A stretch of DNA of 64,000 nt from Desulfomicrobium sp. ZS1 (GCF_024204645.1 NZ_CP100351.1:3684001-3748000), one strand, 5' to 3'; positions 14,189-22,955 are shown, counted from the stretch's first letter. Program-made: numbers and translations. The notes: generated from the letters alone by a model not told the origin.

Positions 14189-15604
14189 CTACTTGAGGTC
14201 GAAGAGAATGCCGCCGGTCCCGTCCGGAACCGGTATCGGCGGTTCCGGCGCATGGTAGATCTTGCGAATTTTTTCGCCGAGCACGCGCAGGTCTTCCAGG
14301 GACCGCTCTGAATCGCTGACCTTGTCCAGCAGACGCGCGAGCAGCTGTTCCTTGCGCGAGCCGTCCGCAGTGGATTTCAAGGCTTCGATATAATCCGACA
14401 TCAGCCCGTACTGCATGGCCTGGGCCTGCGCGATGTTGTTCAGGCGGTCCGAGAGGCCGCCCATGGTCCGGCGGTAGGTTTCCAGCTCCGTGCGCTCGAT
14501 CAGGGCGCGCATGTCGTGCAGGATGATTTGGTAGCTTTCCAGGAGTCCCGAGTTGCGGTTTTTCCTGCAGCCTCCGGTCACGACGACATCCACGGTCTCT
14601 CCAGACAGGGTTTTGAGCCGGGTCGGGTGGTCGGTGATGCTGCCGTCCTGGATGATGGCGGTCATGATGGCCTTTCGTTCCTTTTCGTCCGTGAAATGGT
14701 CGACGACGTTGCCCTTCAGGGCATGCTCGCGATTTTCATACCCGAAGAGCGAGATGGCGGCCTGGTTTATGTCCACGAAGCTTCCATCCGGCATGGCCAC
14801 GAAGATGGGGTCGGTGGAGTACTGAAAGATGCGTCGGTACTTCTGTTCGTTGACGCGCAGCTTTTCCTCGTCGTTCTTGCGATCCGTGATGTCCTTGATG
14901 AAGTGGTAGACCTGCTGGATTCTGCCCAGGCCCTGCTCCTTGTAGATGACTTCGCCCTCGTCCCGCACCCAGCGGATATCGCCGTTGGCGTGGACGATGC
15001 GGTACTCGATGCGGTCGGTCTCGTTTTCGATGAGCCCTGCGTAGAAGGCCTGAACCTTTGCGCTGTCCTCGGGGAAGACCAGGTCGATGGGGTGAAAGAT
15101 GTTGCCGACAAACTGGTCCGCCGGAAGCCCGTAGATTCCCTCTGTGGCGCTATTGGCCGACTCTATGCGTGAATGTTCGCGGTCGAAGGCCATGATCACT
15201 TCCGGGATGGAATCAAGAATGCGCTTGAGTTTTTGGCTGGTCCTCGTCTTCTGGGTGATGTCGGTCAGGGAGCAGAGCAGCGCAGGCAGGCCCAGGTAGC
15301 TGATCTTTTTGGCCTGCATTTCGACAACCGACTCGATTCCGTTTGCATCCTGCAGGGTGAATTCGACCGTTTTTTGCGAGCAGCTCGGTTCGTCCGGGAT
15401 TCCAAGCAGGTATTTCTCGACCCGGTCGCGGTGCTTGGGGATGACGAAATCGCAAAAGGATCTTTCGCGCAGAGTCTCTCGGCCAGCGTTGCAGATCGTG
15501 GCAAAACAGAGATTGGCGTGGGCAATCCTGCAGTCGCGCAAAATCACTGCGCCCTGGCTCAGGGCGTCGAGCAGTTGGATGTGTTCAGGGTTCATGAGGT
15601 GCAT
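14189..15604 (-). CDS. multi-PAS sensor protein with degenerate histidine-kinase core
   Basis: A 471-aa soluble protein contains three PAS modules (about 10-120, 125-255 with a PAC end DITDRKNDEEKL, and 260-375). The C-terminal helix YRRTMGGLSDRLNNIAQAQA looks like a HisKA box (GGLAHDFNN type) in which the phosphoacceptor His is missing. No ATPase domain follows; about 75 residues remain. It cannot be an active kinase as read and may act as a signal-binding partner or dimerising inhibitor of another kinase (inference). I chose the ATG 6 nt after CCAGGAAT; a TTG six codons upstream is possible. It is 34 bp downstream of the isochorismatase-like gene. Confidence 0.82.
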   Translation of the reverse strand: MHLMNPEHIQLLDALSQGAVILRDCRIAHANLCFATICNAGRETLRERSFCDFVIPKHRDRVEKYLLGIPDEPSCSQKTVEFTLQDANGIESVVEMQAKKISYLGLPALLCSLTDITQKTRTSQKLKRILDSIPEVIMAFDREHSRIESANSATEGIYGLPADQFVGNIFHPIDLVFPEDSAKVQAFYAGLIENETDRIEYRIVHANGDIRWVRDEGEVIYKEQGLGRIQQVYHFIKDITDRKNDEEKLRVNEQKYRRIFQYSTDPIFVAMPDGSFVDINQAAISLFGYENREHALKGNVVDHFTDEKERKAIMTAIIQDGSITDHPTRLKTLSGETVDVVVTGGCRKNRNSGLLESYQIILHDMRALIERTELETYRRTMGGLSDRLNNIAQAQAMQYGLMSDYIEALKSTADGSRKEQLLARLLDKVSDSERSLEDLRVLGEKIRKIYHAPEPPIPVPDGTGGILFDLK

Positions 15605-15638
15605 ATGTTCATTCCTGGCCAAGGACTCCCCCGGCCGA

Positions 15639-16277
15639 TTATTTCGAAGTGATGTCGATCATGTCCAGCCTGGTCAGACTGGCCCGGGCTCGCGTGCCGG
15701 GGGCGTTCAGCAGATGCCAGGCCGTGTACTGCTCGGCATAGAGGGTGCCTGCCGACATGCCGTCCACGGGCACGATGACGTTCATGCCCCGCATGGACGC
15801 GCCTGTGGCGGTATGCAGGACCGCGCCTTCGGCAGTGGTGCCGACAATGATGACGTTCTCCACGTTCAGTTTTTTCAGGATCACCGCAAGTTCGGTGTTG
15901 AAGAACTTGTCCACGGAGGACTGGACAATGGGCTCTGCGGGCAGGGGTTTGGCCTCGGGGAGAATGGTGTCAGGCGTGCCCTTGCTGGTCAGGCTGTGCA
16001 CCACGGGCATTCCCGCAGCCCTGGCTTTGGCCAGGAAGGCGCCGATGCGGGGCGCGGACTCCACGCAGCGTGGCCGCGCCTGCATGTTGCAGGTCCGTTC
16101 TTCGATGTCGAGCACAAGAAAGGCCGTATTCTCCGGACTGACCGTCACGGCTTTGAGTTCCACGGGCGCCGGGGGCTGCACTGCGTTCCAGTCTTCGACA
16201 ATGGTCCCGGCTAGGGCCGGTGCTGCGCATATGCATACAAGTGCTGTCAAAACAAACACAAGCATTGATTTTTTCAT
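15639..16277 (-). CDS. exported isochorismatase-like protein without the nucleophilic Cys
   Basis: The 212-aa product has a clear signal peptide (MKKSMLVFVLTALVCICA...ALA, cut before GTIVED). The domain has the cysteine-hydrolase fold: catalytic Asp in LVLDIEE and Lys in SSVDKFFNTEL. At the expected nucleophile position (G-V-x-T-x-x-C-V) it reads GTTAEGAVLHTA, so the Cys is Ala. It may be a periplasmic binding or inactive family member. The ATG follows AGGAGGCTCCC, which fixes the start. It lies 16 bp after the thioesterase gene. Confidence 0.82.
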   Translation of the reverse strand: MKKSMLVFVLTALVCICAAPALAGTIVEDWNAVQPPAPVELKAVTVSPENTAFLVLDIEERTCNMQARPRCVESAPRIGAFLAKARAAGMPVVHSLTSKGTPDTILPEAKPLPAEPIVQSSVDKFFNTELAVILKKLNVENVIIVGTTAEGAVLHTATGASMRGMNVIVPVDGMSAGTLYAEQYTAWHLLNAPGTRARASLTRLDMIDITSK

Positions 16278-16293
16278 GGGAGCCTCCTGATTG

Positions 16294-16746
16294 TCATGGA
16301 TTGCTGATCGGGATGCACACGTTGTCCGGAGCTTTTGCTCCTGCCTTTCGAATATTATACACGGCCCGGCCTTCGGCAATGACCACATCCGGATTATTCG
16401 CGGAAAAAATTTGCACGGTGGCGTTGCCGACCCTGTTGCCCAGCAGTTTGACCTCGCCGATGGCGATGAGGTCCGCCGGGTCGGCCGGACGCAGGTAGTC
16501 CACGCGCATGTCGATGGTCGCCACCCGGTCCCGCACCGAGCAGGCCGCCCACACGGCCGAGCCGCCACAGGTGTCCACGAGCATGGAGATGAGGCCGCCA
16601 TGCAGTGCCGGGCGGCGCGGGTCGCCAATGAACTCCGGGCGATAGGGCATGCGCAGCCGGGCATAGCCAGGGCGGATTTCTTCCACCAGGAGACCCAGAA
16701 AACGGTCGTAAGGAATTTCCTGCTCGATGACGTGACGGATATCCAT
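16294..16746 (-). CDS. PaaI-like hotdog-fold thioesterase
   Basis: The 150-aa protein has the single hotdog domain of the 4HBT/PaaI superfamily, with the signature RPALHGGLISMLVDTCGG in which the Gly-rich loop and Asp are near residue 67. Members hydrolyse acyl-CoA or related thioesters as tetramers. I chose the ATG after GAGGTACTTC (MDIRHVIEQ); a longer in-frame start has no ribosome-binding site. First gene of a probable unit with the isochorismatase-like and PAS genes. Confidence 0.85.
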   Translation of the reverse strand: MDIRHVIEQEIPYDRFLGLLVEEIRPGYARLRMPYRPEFIGDPRRPALHGGLISMLVDTCGGSAVWAACSVRDRVATIDMRVDYLRPADPADLIAIGEVKLLGNRVGNATVQIFSANNPDVVIAEGRAVYNIRKAGAKAPDNVCIPISNP

Positions 16747-16932
16747 GAAGTACCTCGGGTTTGGGATGACGTGATGCATTTTCATGGGCAAGACCGGGGG
16801 GCTCGTCAAGGGGTGGCCTCGCGCACAGGAGGGTAGGGCGGACTTGTGTTCAGGTTCAGGCCAAGGTAAAGCCGCCGTTCATCTTCGGGGCATTTCCCGG
16901 ATTTTAACGCTTAACTCCTTAAGGACATTGAT

Positions 16933-17616
16933 GTGCCGTCCTTTGAAATCAAAGGTAAAGTCGCTCCATGCACGCTGTTTAGGCCGCTGACGGTCGATCT
17001 GGCCGAGCTGAGCGGTGATGTTGAGGAGCGTCTGGGGCAGACTCCCGAATTTTTTCGCAACATGGCTGTCATTGTGGATCTTTCCGCTTTGGGCGAGATG
17101 CGCAACGGGCTGGATTTGAGCGGGCTGGTGCGCATGCTGCGGGAGCAGGGCATGATGCCCGTGGGCATCCAGGGCGGAAACGAATTTCATGAGCGTCTGG
17201 CCCCCAATCTTCACTTGGGCGTCTTTCCGGAGAACAGGCCTGCTCCGAGCCGGGTTTCGAATGGCGGGCCGAATGCTCCGGTCTCCGACGCCGCGGCCAT
17301 GATTGTGGATAAGCCCGTGCGATCCGGACAGCAGATTTATGCCAAGGGCCGCGATCTTGTGGTGCTGGCTCCCGTGGGACAGGGCTCCGAGGTCATCGCC
17401 GACGGCAATATCCATATCTACGCGCCGCTGCGTGGGCGGGCCCTGGCCGGAGTCATGGGCTTCGAAGGGGCGCGGATCTTTTGCAAAGAATTGCGGGCGG
17501 AGCTGATCTCTGTTGCCGGGCTGTACCGGGTCAGCGAGGATCTGCCCGAAAACCTGCATGGCGTTTCGGCTCAGATCCGGTTGAGCGGACGCCAGCTTTT
17601 GATTGAATCACTTTGA
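16933..17616 (+). CDS. minC: septum site-determining protein MinC
   Basis: This 227-aa inhibitor of FtsZ assembly has an N-terminal FtsZ-binding domain (1-100) and a C-terminal beta-helix that binds MinD (RSGQQIYAKGRDLVVLAPVGQGSEV...GNIHIYAPLRGRALAG). It starts at GTG 7 nt after TTAAGGA. It is first of minCDE, with 17 bp to minD. Together they keep the division site at mid-cell by blocking polar Z-rings. Confidence 0.95.
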   Translation: MPSFEIKGKVAPCTLFRPLTVDLAELSGDVEERLGQTPEFFRNMAVIVDLSALGEMRNGLDLSGLVRMLREQGMMPVGIQGGNEFHERLAPNLHLGVFPENRPAPSRVSNGGPNAPVSDAAAMIVDKPVRSGQQIYAKGRDLVVLAPVGQGSEVIADGNIHIYAPLRGRALAGVMGFEGARIFCKELRAELISVAGLYRVSEDLPENLHGVSAQIRLSGRQLLIESL

Positions 17617-17633
17617 CAGGACCAGGAGGGACT

Positions 17634-18440
17634 GTGGGTAAAATTATTGTTGTTACTTCGGGCAAGGGCGGGGTCGGCAAGACCACTTCCAGCGCTTCCC
17701 TGGCCACGGGCCTGGCCCGCAGGGGCATGCAGGTCGCGGTGCTTGATTTCGACGTGGGCCTGCGCAACCTCGACCTGATCATGGGGTGCGAGCGTCGGGT
17801 GGTCTACGATTTCATCAACGTCATCCAGGGCGATGCGACCCTGCATCAGGCCATGATCCGCGACAAGCGGGTCGAAAATCTTTTCATACTTCCCGCGTCC
17901 CAGACCAAGGACAAGGACGCCCTGCGTATGGACGGCGTGGAGAAGGTGTTGGACGAGCTTTCCGCCCGGTTCGACTTCGTCATCTGCGATTCCCCGGCCG
18001 GCATCGAGCACGGGGCGCTCATGGCCATGCATTTCGCTGACGAGGCCGTGGTCGTGACCAACCCGGAGGTGTCTTCGGTGCGTGATTCCGACCGGGTGCT
18101 CGGGCTGCTCCAGAGCAAAACCAGAAAGGCCAAGAACGGCGGGAACATCAGGGAACATCTGCTCCTGACCCGCTATGATCCCGAGCGGGTCGCGCGGGGT
18201 GAGATGCTGAGCGTGACGGATGTGGAGGAGATTCTGGCCATCCCGCTTCTGGGAGTGATCCCGGAGTCCAAGTTCGTGCTGGCCGCCTCCAATTCCGGGG
18301 AACCGGTCATTCTCGACAACGTCAGCGACGCGGGTCAGGCCTACGAGGATGCCGTTTCCAGGCTGCTGGGCGAGACCCTGCCCCACCGGTTCATCAATCC
18401 GGCCAAGAAGGGCTTTTTTTCCAGGATATTTGGAGGCTGA
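17634..18440 (+). CDS. minD: septum site-determining ATPase MinD
   Basis: The 268-aa ParA/MinD ATPase has the deviant Walker A GKGGVGKTT near residue 10 and the C-terminal amphipathic membrane-targeting helix KKGFFSRIFGG. ATP-bound MinD recruits MinC to the membrane, and MinE triggers its release. I chose the GTG 3 nt after AGGAGGGACT (protein begins MGKIIVVTSGKGG); an upstream GTG/ATG frame would overlap minC. Only one base separates it from minE. Confidence 0.96.
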   Translation: MGKIIVVTSGKGGVGKTTSSASLATGLARRGMQVAVLDFDVGLRNLDLIMGCERRVVYDFINVIQGDATLHQAMIRDKRVENLFILPASQTKDKDALRMDGVEKVLDELSARFDFVICDSPAGIEHGALMAMHFADEAVVVTNPEVSSVRDSDRVLGLLQSKTRKAKNGGNIREHLLLTRYDPERVARGEMLSVTDVEEILAIPLLGVIPESKFVLAASNSGEPVILDNVSDAGQAYEDAVSRLLGETLPHRFINPAKKGFFSRIFGG

Positions 18441-18441
18441 C

Positions 18442-18696
18442 ATGGGAATCTTCAGTTATTTTCGTACCAAGAAAAACACTGCCGAGGTTGCCAAGAATCG
18501 CTTGCAGATCATCGTGGCCCACGAGCGGGCGCAGAACGGCGGGTACGAGTTTCTGCCCCGGCTGCGTCAGGAGCTTCTGCTCGTGGTCCAGAAATACGTG
18601 CATGTGGAACTCGACAACATCCGCGTGGACGTGAACCGGGACGGCGACTGCGAGGTGCTGGAATTCAACGTGACCCTGCCCGACAATAAACGCTAA
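18442..18696 (+). CDS. minE: cell division topological specificity factor MinE
   Basis: The 84-aa MinE has the N-terminal membrane-binding stretch MGIFSYF, the MinD-activating helix (AEVAKNRLQIIVAHER) and the C-terminal dimerisation domain. Length and layout are standard. The ATG follows TGGAGGCTGAC immediately after minD. It ends before a strong terminator, closing the minCDE operon. Confidence 0.96.
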   Translation: MGIFSYFRTKKNTAEVAKNRLQIIVAHERAQNGGYEFLPRLRQELLLVVQKYVHVELDNIRVDVNRDGDCEVLEFNVTLPDNKR

Positions 18697-18718
18697 GCAA
18701 CGCACGACCGTTGGTTGC

Positions 18719-18753
18719 GCCGGGGCCGCTTCATGCCGCCCCGGCTTTTTTTT
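18719..18753 (+). terminator. Rho-independent terminator after minE
   Basis: GCCGGGGC / GCCCCGGC stem followed by T8, 22 bp after the minE stop. Confidence 0.93.
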
Positions 18754-18789
18754 CGGTCCGTGGTGAGTGGTCTTTCATGCCGCAGCGCG

Positions 18790-18817
18790 TTGACAGCGGC
18801 ATGAAGGGCGTTTTAAC
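18790..18817 (+). promoter_or_regulatory. possible sigma-70 promoter for the GNAT gene
   Basis: A perfect -35 TTGACA (18790-18795) is followed after 16 bp by TTTAAC, a 4/6 match to the -10 consensus. It is 36 bp upstream of the start codon, right after the minE terminator. Confidence 0.4.
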
Positions 18818-18852
18818 CATCAAAAGTCACGTTATCCTCAACCCCCGGCATC

Positions 18853-19470
18853 ATGGCATCAGAACGCACCTCCCGCCCCGAAGTCACTGTTCGCGAGATG
18901 GAATTGGACGACCTCGCCCCTGTCTATCACCTTGGCGAGCGGCTTTTCACCTGTGACCTGTACCCTTTTCTGTACCGCACCTGGGACGAATGGGAGGTGG
19001 TCGGCCACTACAACACGGACCCGGAGTTCAGCCTGGTGGCCGAGGTCGGCGACGCTCTGGCCGGGTTCATCATCGGCACGCTCATCAGCAAGGCGTCCTG
19101 GACCTACGGCTATATCGTCTGGCTGGGGGTGGACCGGGCCTTTCATTCCACCGGCGTGGCGCAAAAGCTTTATGACAAGCTGGTGGAGCGCATGGTCGAG
19201 GCCGGGGCGCGCTATCTCATTGCCGACACCGACCCGAGCAACACGGCGGCGCTCAAGTTTTTCGGCAAGAAGGGTTTCAAGGAAGAGCGCGAGCATGTGG
19301 TTCTGTCTTTGAATTTGAGCCGCAACGAGCGCTACCGAGCCGTCCTGGAAAAGCACGGCAACGGGCATGGCGAAGCCGATCTCAAAAAATCCAAACGCTC
19401 CAGCGCGGCACTCAAAAAGGGAAAGGAAAAGCCCCTCTGCGGCGCCACCATCCTGGAACCTGAGCTCTAA
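18853..19470 (+). CDS. GNAT-family N-acetyltransferase
   Basis: The 205-aa protein has a GNAT domain over residues 10-155: VREMELDDL, VWLGVDRAFHSTGVAQKLYDKL (acetyl-CoA binding, with the Q/RxxGxG/A loop altered to HSTGVAQ), and DTDPSNTAALKFFGKKGF. The last 45 residues are Lys-rich and unlike the domain (KKSKRSSAALKKGKEK). No strong ribosome-binding site precedes the ATG. The acceptor substrate is unknown; RimI-like protein acetylation or small-molecule acetylation are both possible. Confidence 0.85.
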   Translation: MASERTSRPEVTVREMELDDLAPVYHLGERLFTCDLYPFLYRTWDEWEVVGHYNTDPEFSLVAEVGDALAGFIIGTLISKASWTYGYIVWLGVDRAFHSTGVAQKLYDKLVERMVEAGARYLIADTDPSNTAALKFFGKKGFKEEREHVVLSLNLSRNERYRAVLEKHGNGHGEADLKKSKRSSAALKKGKEKPLCGATILEPEL

Positions 19471-19527
19471 AGAAAAGACCTCGTCTGTCCGTCTGTGCCA
19501 GTCCGTGCCAGCCCATTACGTTTCAAA

Positions 19528-20340
19528 CTAATACAATTTCTGGCAACGCGGACAATGCGTCGACGTCCTTCCCGCGATCTGCTCTGCCTTCAGCGCCCTG
19601 CCGCAGGCGGGGCAGGGCTGGCCCTTTTTGCCGTAGACCTCGAAACTGTCCTGGAAGATGCCGCTTTTGCCGTAGGCGTTGCGGTAGTCGCTGATGGTGC
19701 TGCCGCCGGCGGCGATGGCTTCGAGCAGGATGCGTTGCAGTTCCGAGCAGAGCTGGATGCGTTTTGCAAGAGGTATGTTCGCGGCCAGGCTGGCCGGATG
19801 GATGCGGGCCGCGAAGAGGGATTCGTCGGCGTAGATGTTGCCGATTCCGGCCAAGACCGTCTGGTTCAGAAGCAGGCTCTTCACTCCGGCGCGGCGCGCG
19901 CCGAGGCGCTGTGCCAGCTCCTCGGTCGTGCTTTCCAGAGGCTCGGGGCCGAGACTTTGGTAAAAATTCCAGGCCGCAAGGTCTTGCTGGTCAAATATTC
20001 CGAAGAATCCGAAGCGCCGCGTGTCCTCGAAGATCAAGCGGTCCCTGCCTTTAAGCTCGCAGACCAGATGCGTGTGTTTGGGCAGGTCCTGGTCCGGGCT
20101 TGCGATCCAGACCCGTCCGGTCATTTTGAGATGGAAGGCCAGACATTCCTCCTGGTCCAGATGGACCAGGAGGAGCTTGGCCCGGCGCGAGACATGGGTG
20201 ATGGTTCTGCCCGGCAGGGAGTCTGGGTTCCCGGCCCGCAGAACGCTTGGCGTAAAATGGAGAATTTCGCGGATACTGCGTCCCTTGACCAGGGTGTGCA
20301 GGCCGCGGGCGATGGTTTCGACTTCGGGCAGTTCGGGCAT
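19528..20340 (-). CDS. mutM: formamidopyrimidine-DNA glycosylase (Fpg/MutM)
   Basis: This 270-aa bifunctional glycosylase/AP lyase removes 8-oxoguanine. It begins MPELPEVET with catalytic Pro2 and Glu3, has the Lys in RRAKLLL, the H2TH region (QTVLAGIGNIYADE), and a C-terminal zinc finger CPAC...CPRC. The start codon shares its A with the stop of the upstream lipoprotein gene (TGATG), so translation is coupled. No terminator is seen after it. Confidence 0.96.
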   Translation of the reverse strand: MPELPEVETIARGLHTLVKGRSIREILHFTPSVLRAGNPDSLPGRTITHVSRRAKLLLVHLDQEECLAFHLKMTGRVWIASPDQDLPKHTHLVCELKGRDRLIFEDTRRFGFFGIFDQQDLAAWNFYQSLGPEPLESTTEELAQRLGARRAGVKSLLLNQTVLAGIGNIYADESLFAARIHPASLAANIPLAKRIQLCSELQRILLEAIAAGGSTISDYRNAYGKSGIFQDSFEVYGKKGQPCPACGRALKAEQIAGRTSTHCPRCQKLY

Positions 20341-21575
20341 CAGTCTTGAGGGGAGGCCAGGGGGATGAACAGGTTTATGGTCTGGCCGGCCCGCTGGACG
20401 GTGAGTTCCAGCGGCTTGTTTTGACGGGAGGCGGCCATGGCCGCGAAGTGCAGGTCCATGGCTTCCTTGAGATCCCTGTCCCCGCCCTTGAGCAGTATGT
20501 CTCCCGCCATCAGTCCTGCAATGTCGGCCTTGGAGCCGGGTTCCACGCTTTCCACGCGCATGGCCTTTTCCTCGAAAAGGATGTTCATGCCGAGGCGGCT
20601 CTTATGCTGTGCGGCGCAGTGGAAATAGACCTGATCCGCAGGCAGGGGGCGCTGGGCCGCGTCCGTTTGCTCCTTGAAGTCCGCCTCGTCGCGGACGGGC
20701 ATGACGGAGAGACAGGAGGCTTTCGGGTCCAAGGTGCGCAGCCGGTATTCGATGCCCCAGCCGTGTTCCACGTGTCCGCTTCCGGCCAGGATCAGCATGG
20801 GCCGGGCCAGTTTTTCTTTCCAGGCCAGGGCCTGTTCGGCCATCATGGAATCCCACAGGGCCTGCACGAGATAGAACTTTTCAGCCATTTCATCCATGGA
20901 GGGGGGCTTGCCGGGCATGACTCCGGGAGTCTTGGCGTCTGCGGCAGGAGTATCTTTGGGCGCGGCTGCGGGCGTGCGCATGCTTTGGTGCAGCCCGACC
21001 TGCATTTCAAGGGCCGCCTTTTGGGCCGGACTGGCCGGAATGATCCGGCGCGGCAGGGCGTTCCTGTCGGCTTCGTTAAGGCCCATGTTGCCCTTGTCGC
21101 GGAATGTGACCAGCGTTTGTCTCGGGATGTTCAGGGCAATCACGGGCAGGTCGAATTTTTCAGCCAGCTCGAAAACAGGTTTGTACAGGGCGTAGGAGTA
21201 GCCCCAGAGTTTTTCCCAGCCCACTTCTTCGCCCATCTCGCCGGCAGTGATGCGCCGCGCGTTGAATCCGTCCAGCACGGACTGGCTCGTCATCGGGAGC
21301 ATCTCAAGGCCGATGGAGAAGCGCTGTCCGCTTTGTGCCAAGGCTTCGATGAGGCGCGTCTGGACGGCGTGGTCGCAGGGGTTGGTGTGGCTCTCACCCA
21401 TGAGGATGAAATCGGCGCGGCTGGCCTGCCTCACGACTTCGGCGTCGGACAGGGGCTCGGTCGAGGCCGAAAGAAAGGATCCCGGCGGCGGGGACACCCA
21501 TGGGGATGTCACCGTCGCCGGTTTTGCGCATCCGGCAAGTAGTGCCAGAAGCAAAGGCAGGATGAGGCGGCTCAT
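20340..21575 (-). CDS. ChaN-like (heme-binding family) lipoprotein with C-terminal PDZ domain
   Basis: The 411-aa product starts with a lipoprotein signal (MSRLILPLLLALLAGC; lipobox LLAGC). Residues 40-305 match the ChaN/DUF399 family (FILMGESHTNPCDH, SIGLEMLPMTSQ, ILAGSGHVEHGWGI), members of which bind heme. An Ala/Pro-rich insertion lies near residue 205-225. Residues 325-410 form a PDZ domain (VEPGSKADIAGLMAGDILLKGGD). Iron or heme handling in the envelope is inferred. It is coupled at both ends to the paaK-like and mutM genes by TGATG overlaps. Confidence 0.85.
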   Translation of the reverse strand: MSRLILPLLLALLAGCAKPATVTSPWVSPPPGSFLSASTEPLSDAEVVRQASRADFILMGESHTNPCDHAVQTRLIEALAQSGQRFSIGLEMLPMTSQSVLDGFNARRITAGEMGEEVGWEKLWGYSYALYKPVFELAEKFDLPVIALNIPRQTLVTFRDKGNMGLNEADRNALPRRIIPASPAQKAALEMQVGLHQSMRTPAAAPKDTPAADAKTPGVMPGKPPSMDEMAEKFYLVQALWDSMMAEQALAWKEKLARPMLILAGSGHVEHGWGIEYRLRTLDPKASCLSVMPVRDEADFKEQTDAAQRPLPADQVYFHCAAQHKSRLGMNILFEEKAMRVESVEPGSKADIAGLMAGDILLKGGDRDLKEAMDLHFAAMAASRQNKPLELTVQRAGQTINLFIPLASPQD

Positions 21576-22840
21576 CAATCCCAATTGCGCTTGTCCTCGA
21601 TGAACCGGATCTGCGGAGGCAGGGTGCCGGGGGTGAGGATTTTCAGCGCTGGGCGGATCTTGATCTTTTCGCGGAACATGTGCAGCAGCTCTTCCTCGCG
21701 CTTGAAGCCCGAAGTTTCGATGAGCAGGGTCATCTCGTCGATGCCGCCGGGGTTGGTGACTTCGATCTGCCATCTCTTGATTTCTTCGAAGCCGGAGATG
21801 ACCTGTTCGACCTGGTGCGGGTACACGAACATGCCCTTGATGCGGGCCGTGGTGTCCACGCGGCCGACAATGGTGCCCAGGCGCGGGGAGGTGCGGCCGC
21901 AGGGGCAGGACGCACGGTCGATATAGGACAGGTCGCCCGTGGCCAGGCGGATCAGCGGGTAGGTCTTGTTGAAGGCCGTGACCACGATTTCGCCCACCTC
22001 GCCGTCTTTCAGCGGGATGCCCGTGTCCGGATGGCAGATCTCCACATAGGCGCGGTTGGCGATGTGCAGGCCGTTCTTGTGGAAGCATTCGTAGCCGATG
22101 CAGCCCACATCCGCCGTGCCGTAGCCCTGGCGCATGATGAGGTCGAACTTCTTTTCCAGGGTGGAGCGCAGCTTCTCGGAGAATTTCTCGCCGGTGACGA
22201 AGGCCACTTCCAGGTACAGGTCCTTGCGCAGGTTGAGACCCTTCTCCTCGCCCTTCTGGGCCAGGTGCATGAGATAGCTGGGCGTGCCCACGTAGCCGGT
22301 CACGCGCAGCTTCTTCATGATGTCGAGCTGGCTGCCGGTGTTGCCGGGACCAGTGGGCACCACGGCGCAGCTGAGCTGTCTGAGCGGCTCCTCGAACATG
22401 AGGCCGGCCGGGGTCATGTGGTAGTTGAAAGTGTTCTGGACCAGGTCTCCGGAACGGAAACCTGCGGCGTAAAAGCTCTCGGTCCAGCCCCAGTAGTCGT
22501 CCCCTCTGTCTTCGGGGTCGAAGATGGGACCGGGGGACAGGAAGACGCGGCGCAGTTCGCCCAGATCCTTGGTCAAGAGGCCGCCCAGGCGCGGACCCAT
22601 GGACTGCAGAAAGATGAGTTCCTTTTTCTTGAGGATCGGCACGTGCTTCAAATCAATAAGGTCGCGGAATTTTTCCACGGAAAACTGTGCGCGGTCAAAG
22701 CGCTTTTTTACGTCCTCGGAATATCTATAGGCATAAGAGAGCAGCTCTTTGAGCTGGATCTGGTAATATTTCTGGCGTTCCGTAGCATCCAGAACTTCGC
22801 GGCGGCTGAAAATGCCTTCGGTGCGATCCTTGCGGGTCAT
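21575..22840 (-). CDS. phenylacetate-CoA ligase-like AMP-forming enzyme
   Basis: The 421-aa protein belongs to the PaaK branch of adenylate-forming enzymes, which activate a carboxylic acid with ATP and CoA. It has the YGTADVG block (A5-like), TGDLSYID, the zinc-like cluster ASCPCGRTSPRLG, and the C-terminal hinge VDTTARIKGMFVYPHQVE. The normal PaaK P-loop (SSGTTG) is not evident: the corresponding region reads FLSPGPIFDP, so the substrate may be unusual. I chose the ATG after AAGGAGGAGTGCTG. Confidence 0.85.
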   Translation of the reverse strand: MTRKDRTEGIFSRREVLDATERQKYYQIQLKELLSYAYRYSEDVKKRFDRAQFSVEKFRDLIDLKHVPILKKKELIFLQSMGPRLGGLLTKDLGELRRVFLSPGPIFDPEDRGDDYWGWTESFYAAGFRSGDLVQNTFNYHMTPAGLMFEEPLRQLSCAVVPTGPGNTGSQLDIMKKLRVTGYVGTPSYLMHLAQKGEEKGLNLRKDLYLEVAFVTGEKFSEKLRSTLEKKFDLIMRQGYGTADVGCIGYECFHKNGLHIANRAYVEICHPDTGIPLKDGEVGEIVVTAFNKTYPLIRLATGDLSYIDRASCPCGRTSPRLGTIVGRVDTTARIKGMFVYPHQVEQVISGFEEIKRWQIEVTNPGGIDEMTLLIETSGFKREEELLHMFREKIKIRPALKILTPGTLPPQIRFIEDKRNWD

Positions 22841-22916
22841 CAGCACTCCTCCTTGCGGGGCTATGTCCGGCCGTGGGGTCGGGGTCAAAAGGTGGCAAAA
22901 ACAGTCTTATACAGGA

Positions 22917-22955
22917 ATAAAAAAAGGATTTGCAAGAGGGTACCTGCAAATCCTT
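22917..22955 (-). terminator. Rho-independent terminator after trmI
   Basis: Read on the reverse strand, AAGGATTTGCA pairs with TGCAAATCCTT and is followed by T7. It lies 27 bp after the trmI stop, separating trmI from the paaK-like operon, whose promoter must lie in 22841-22916. Confidence 0.9.
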
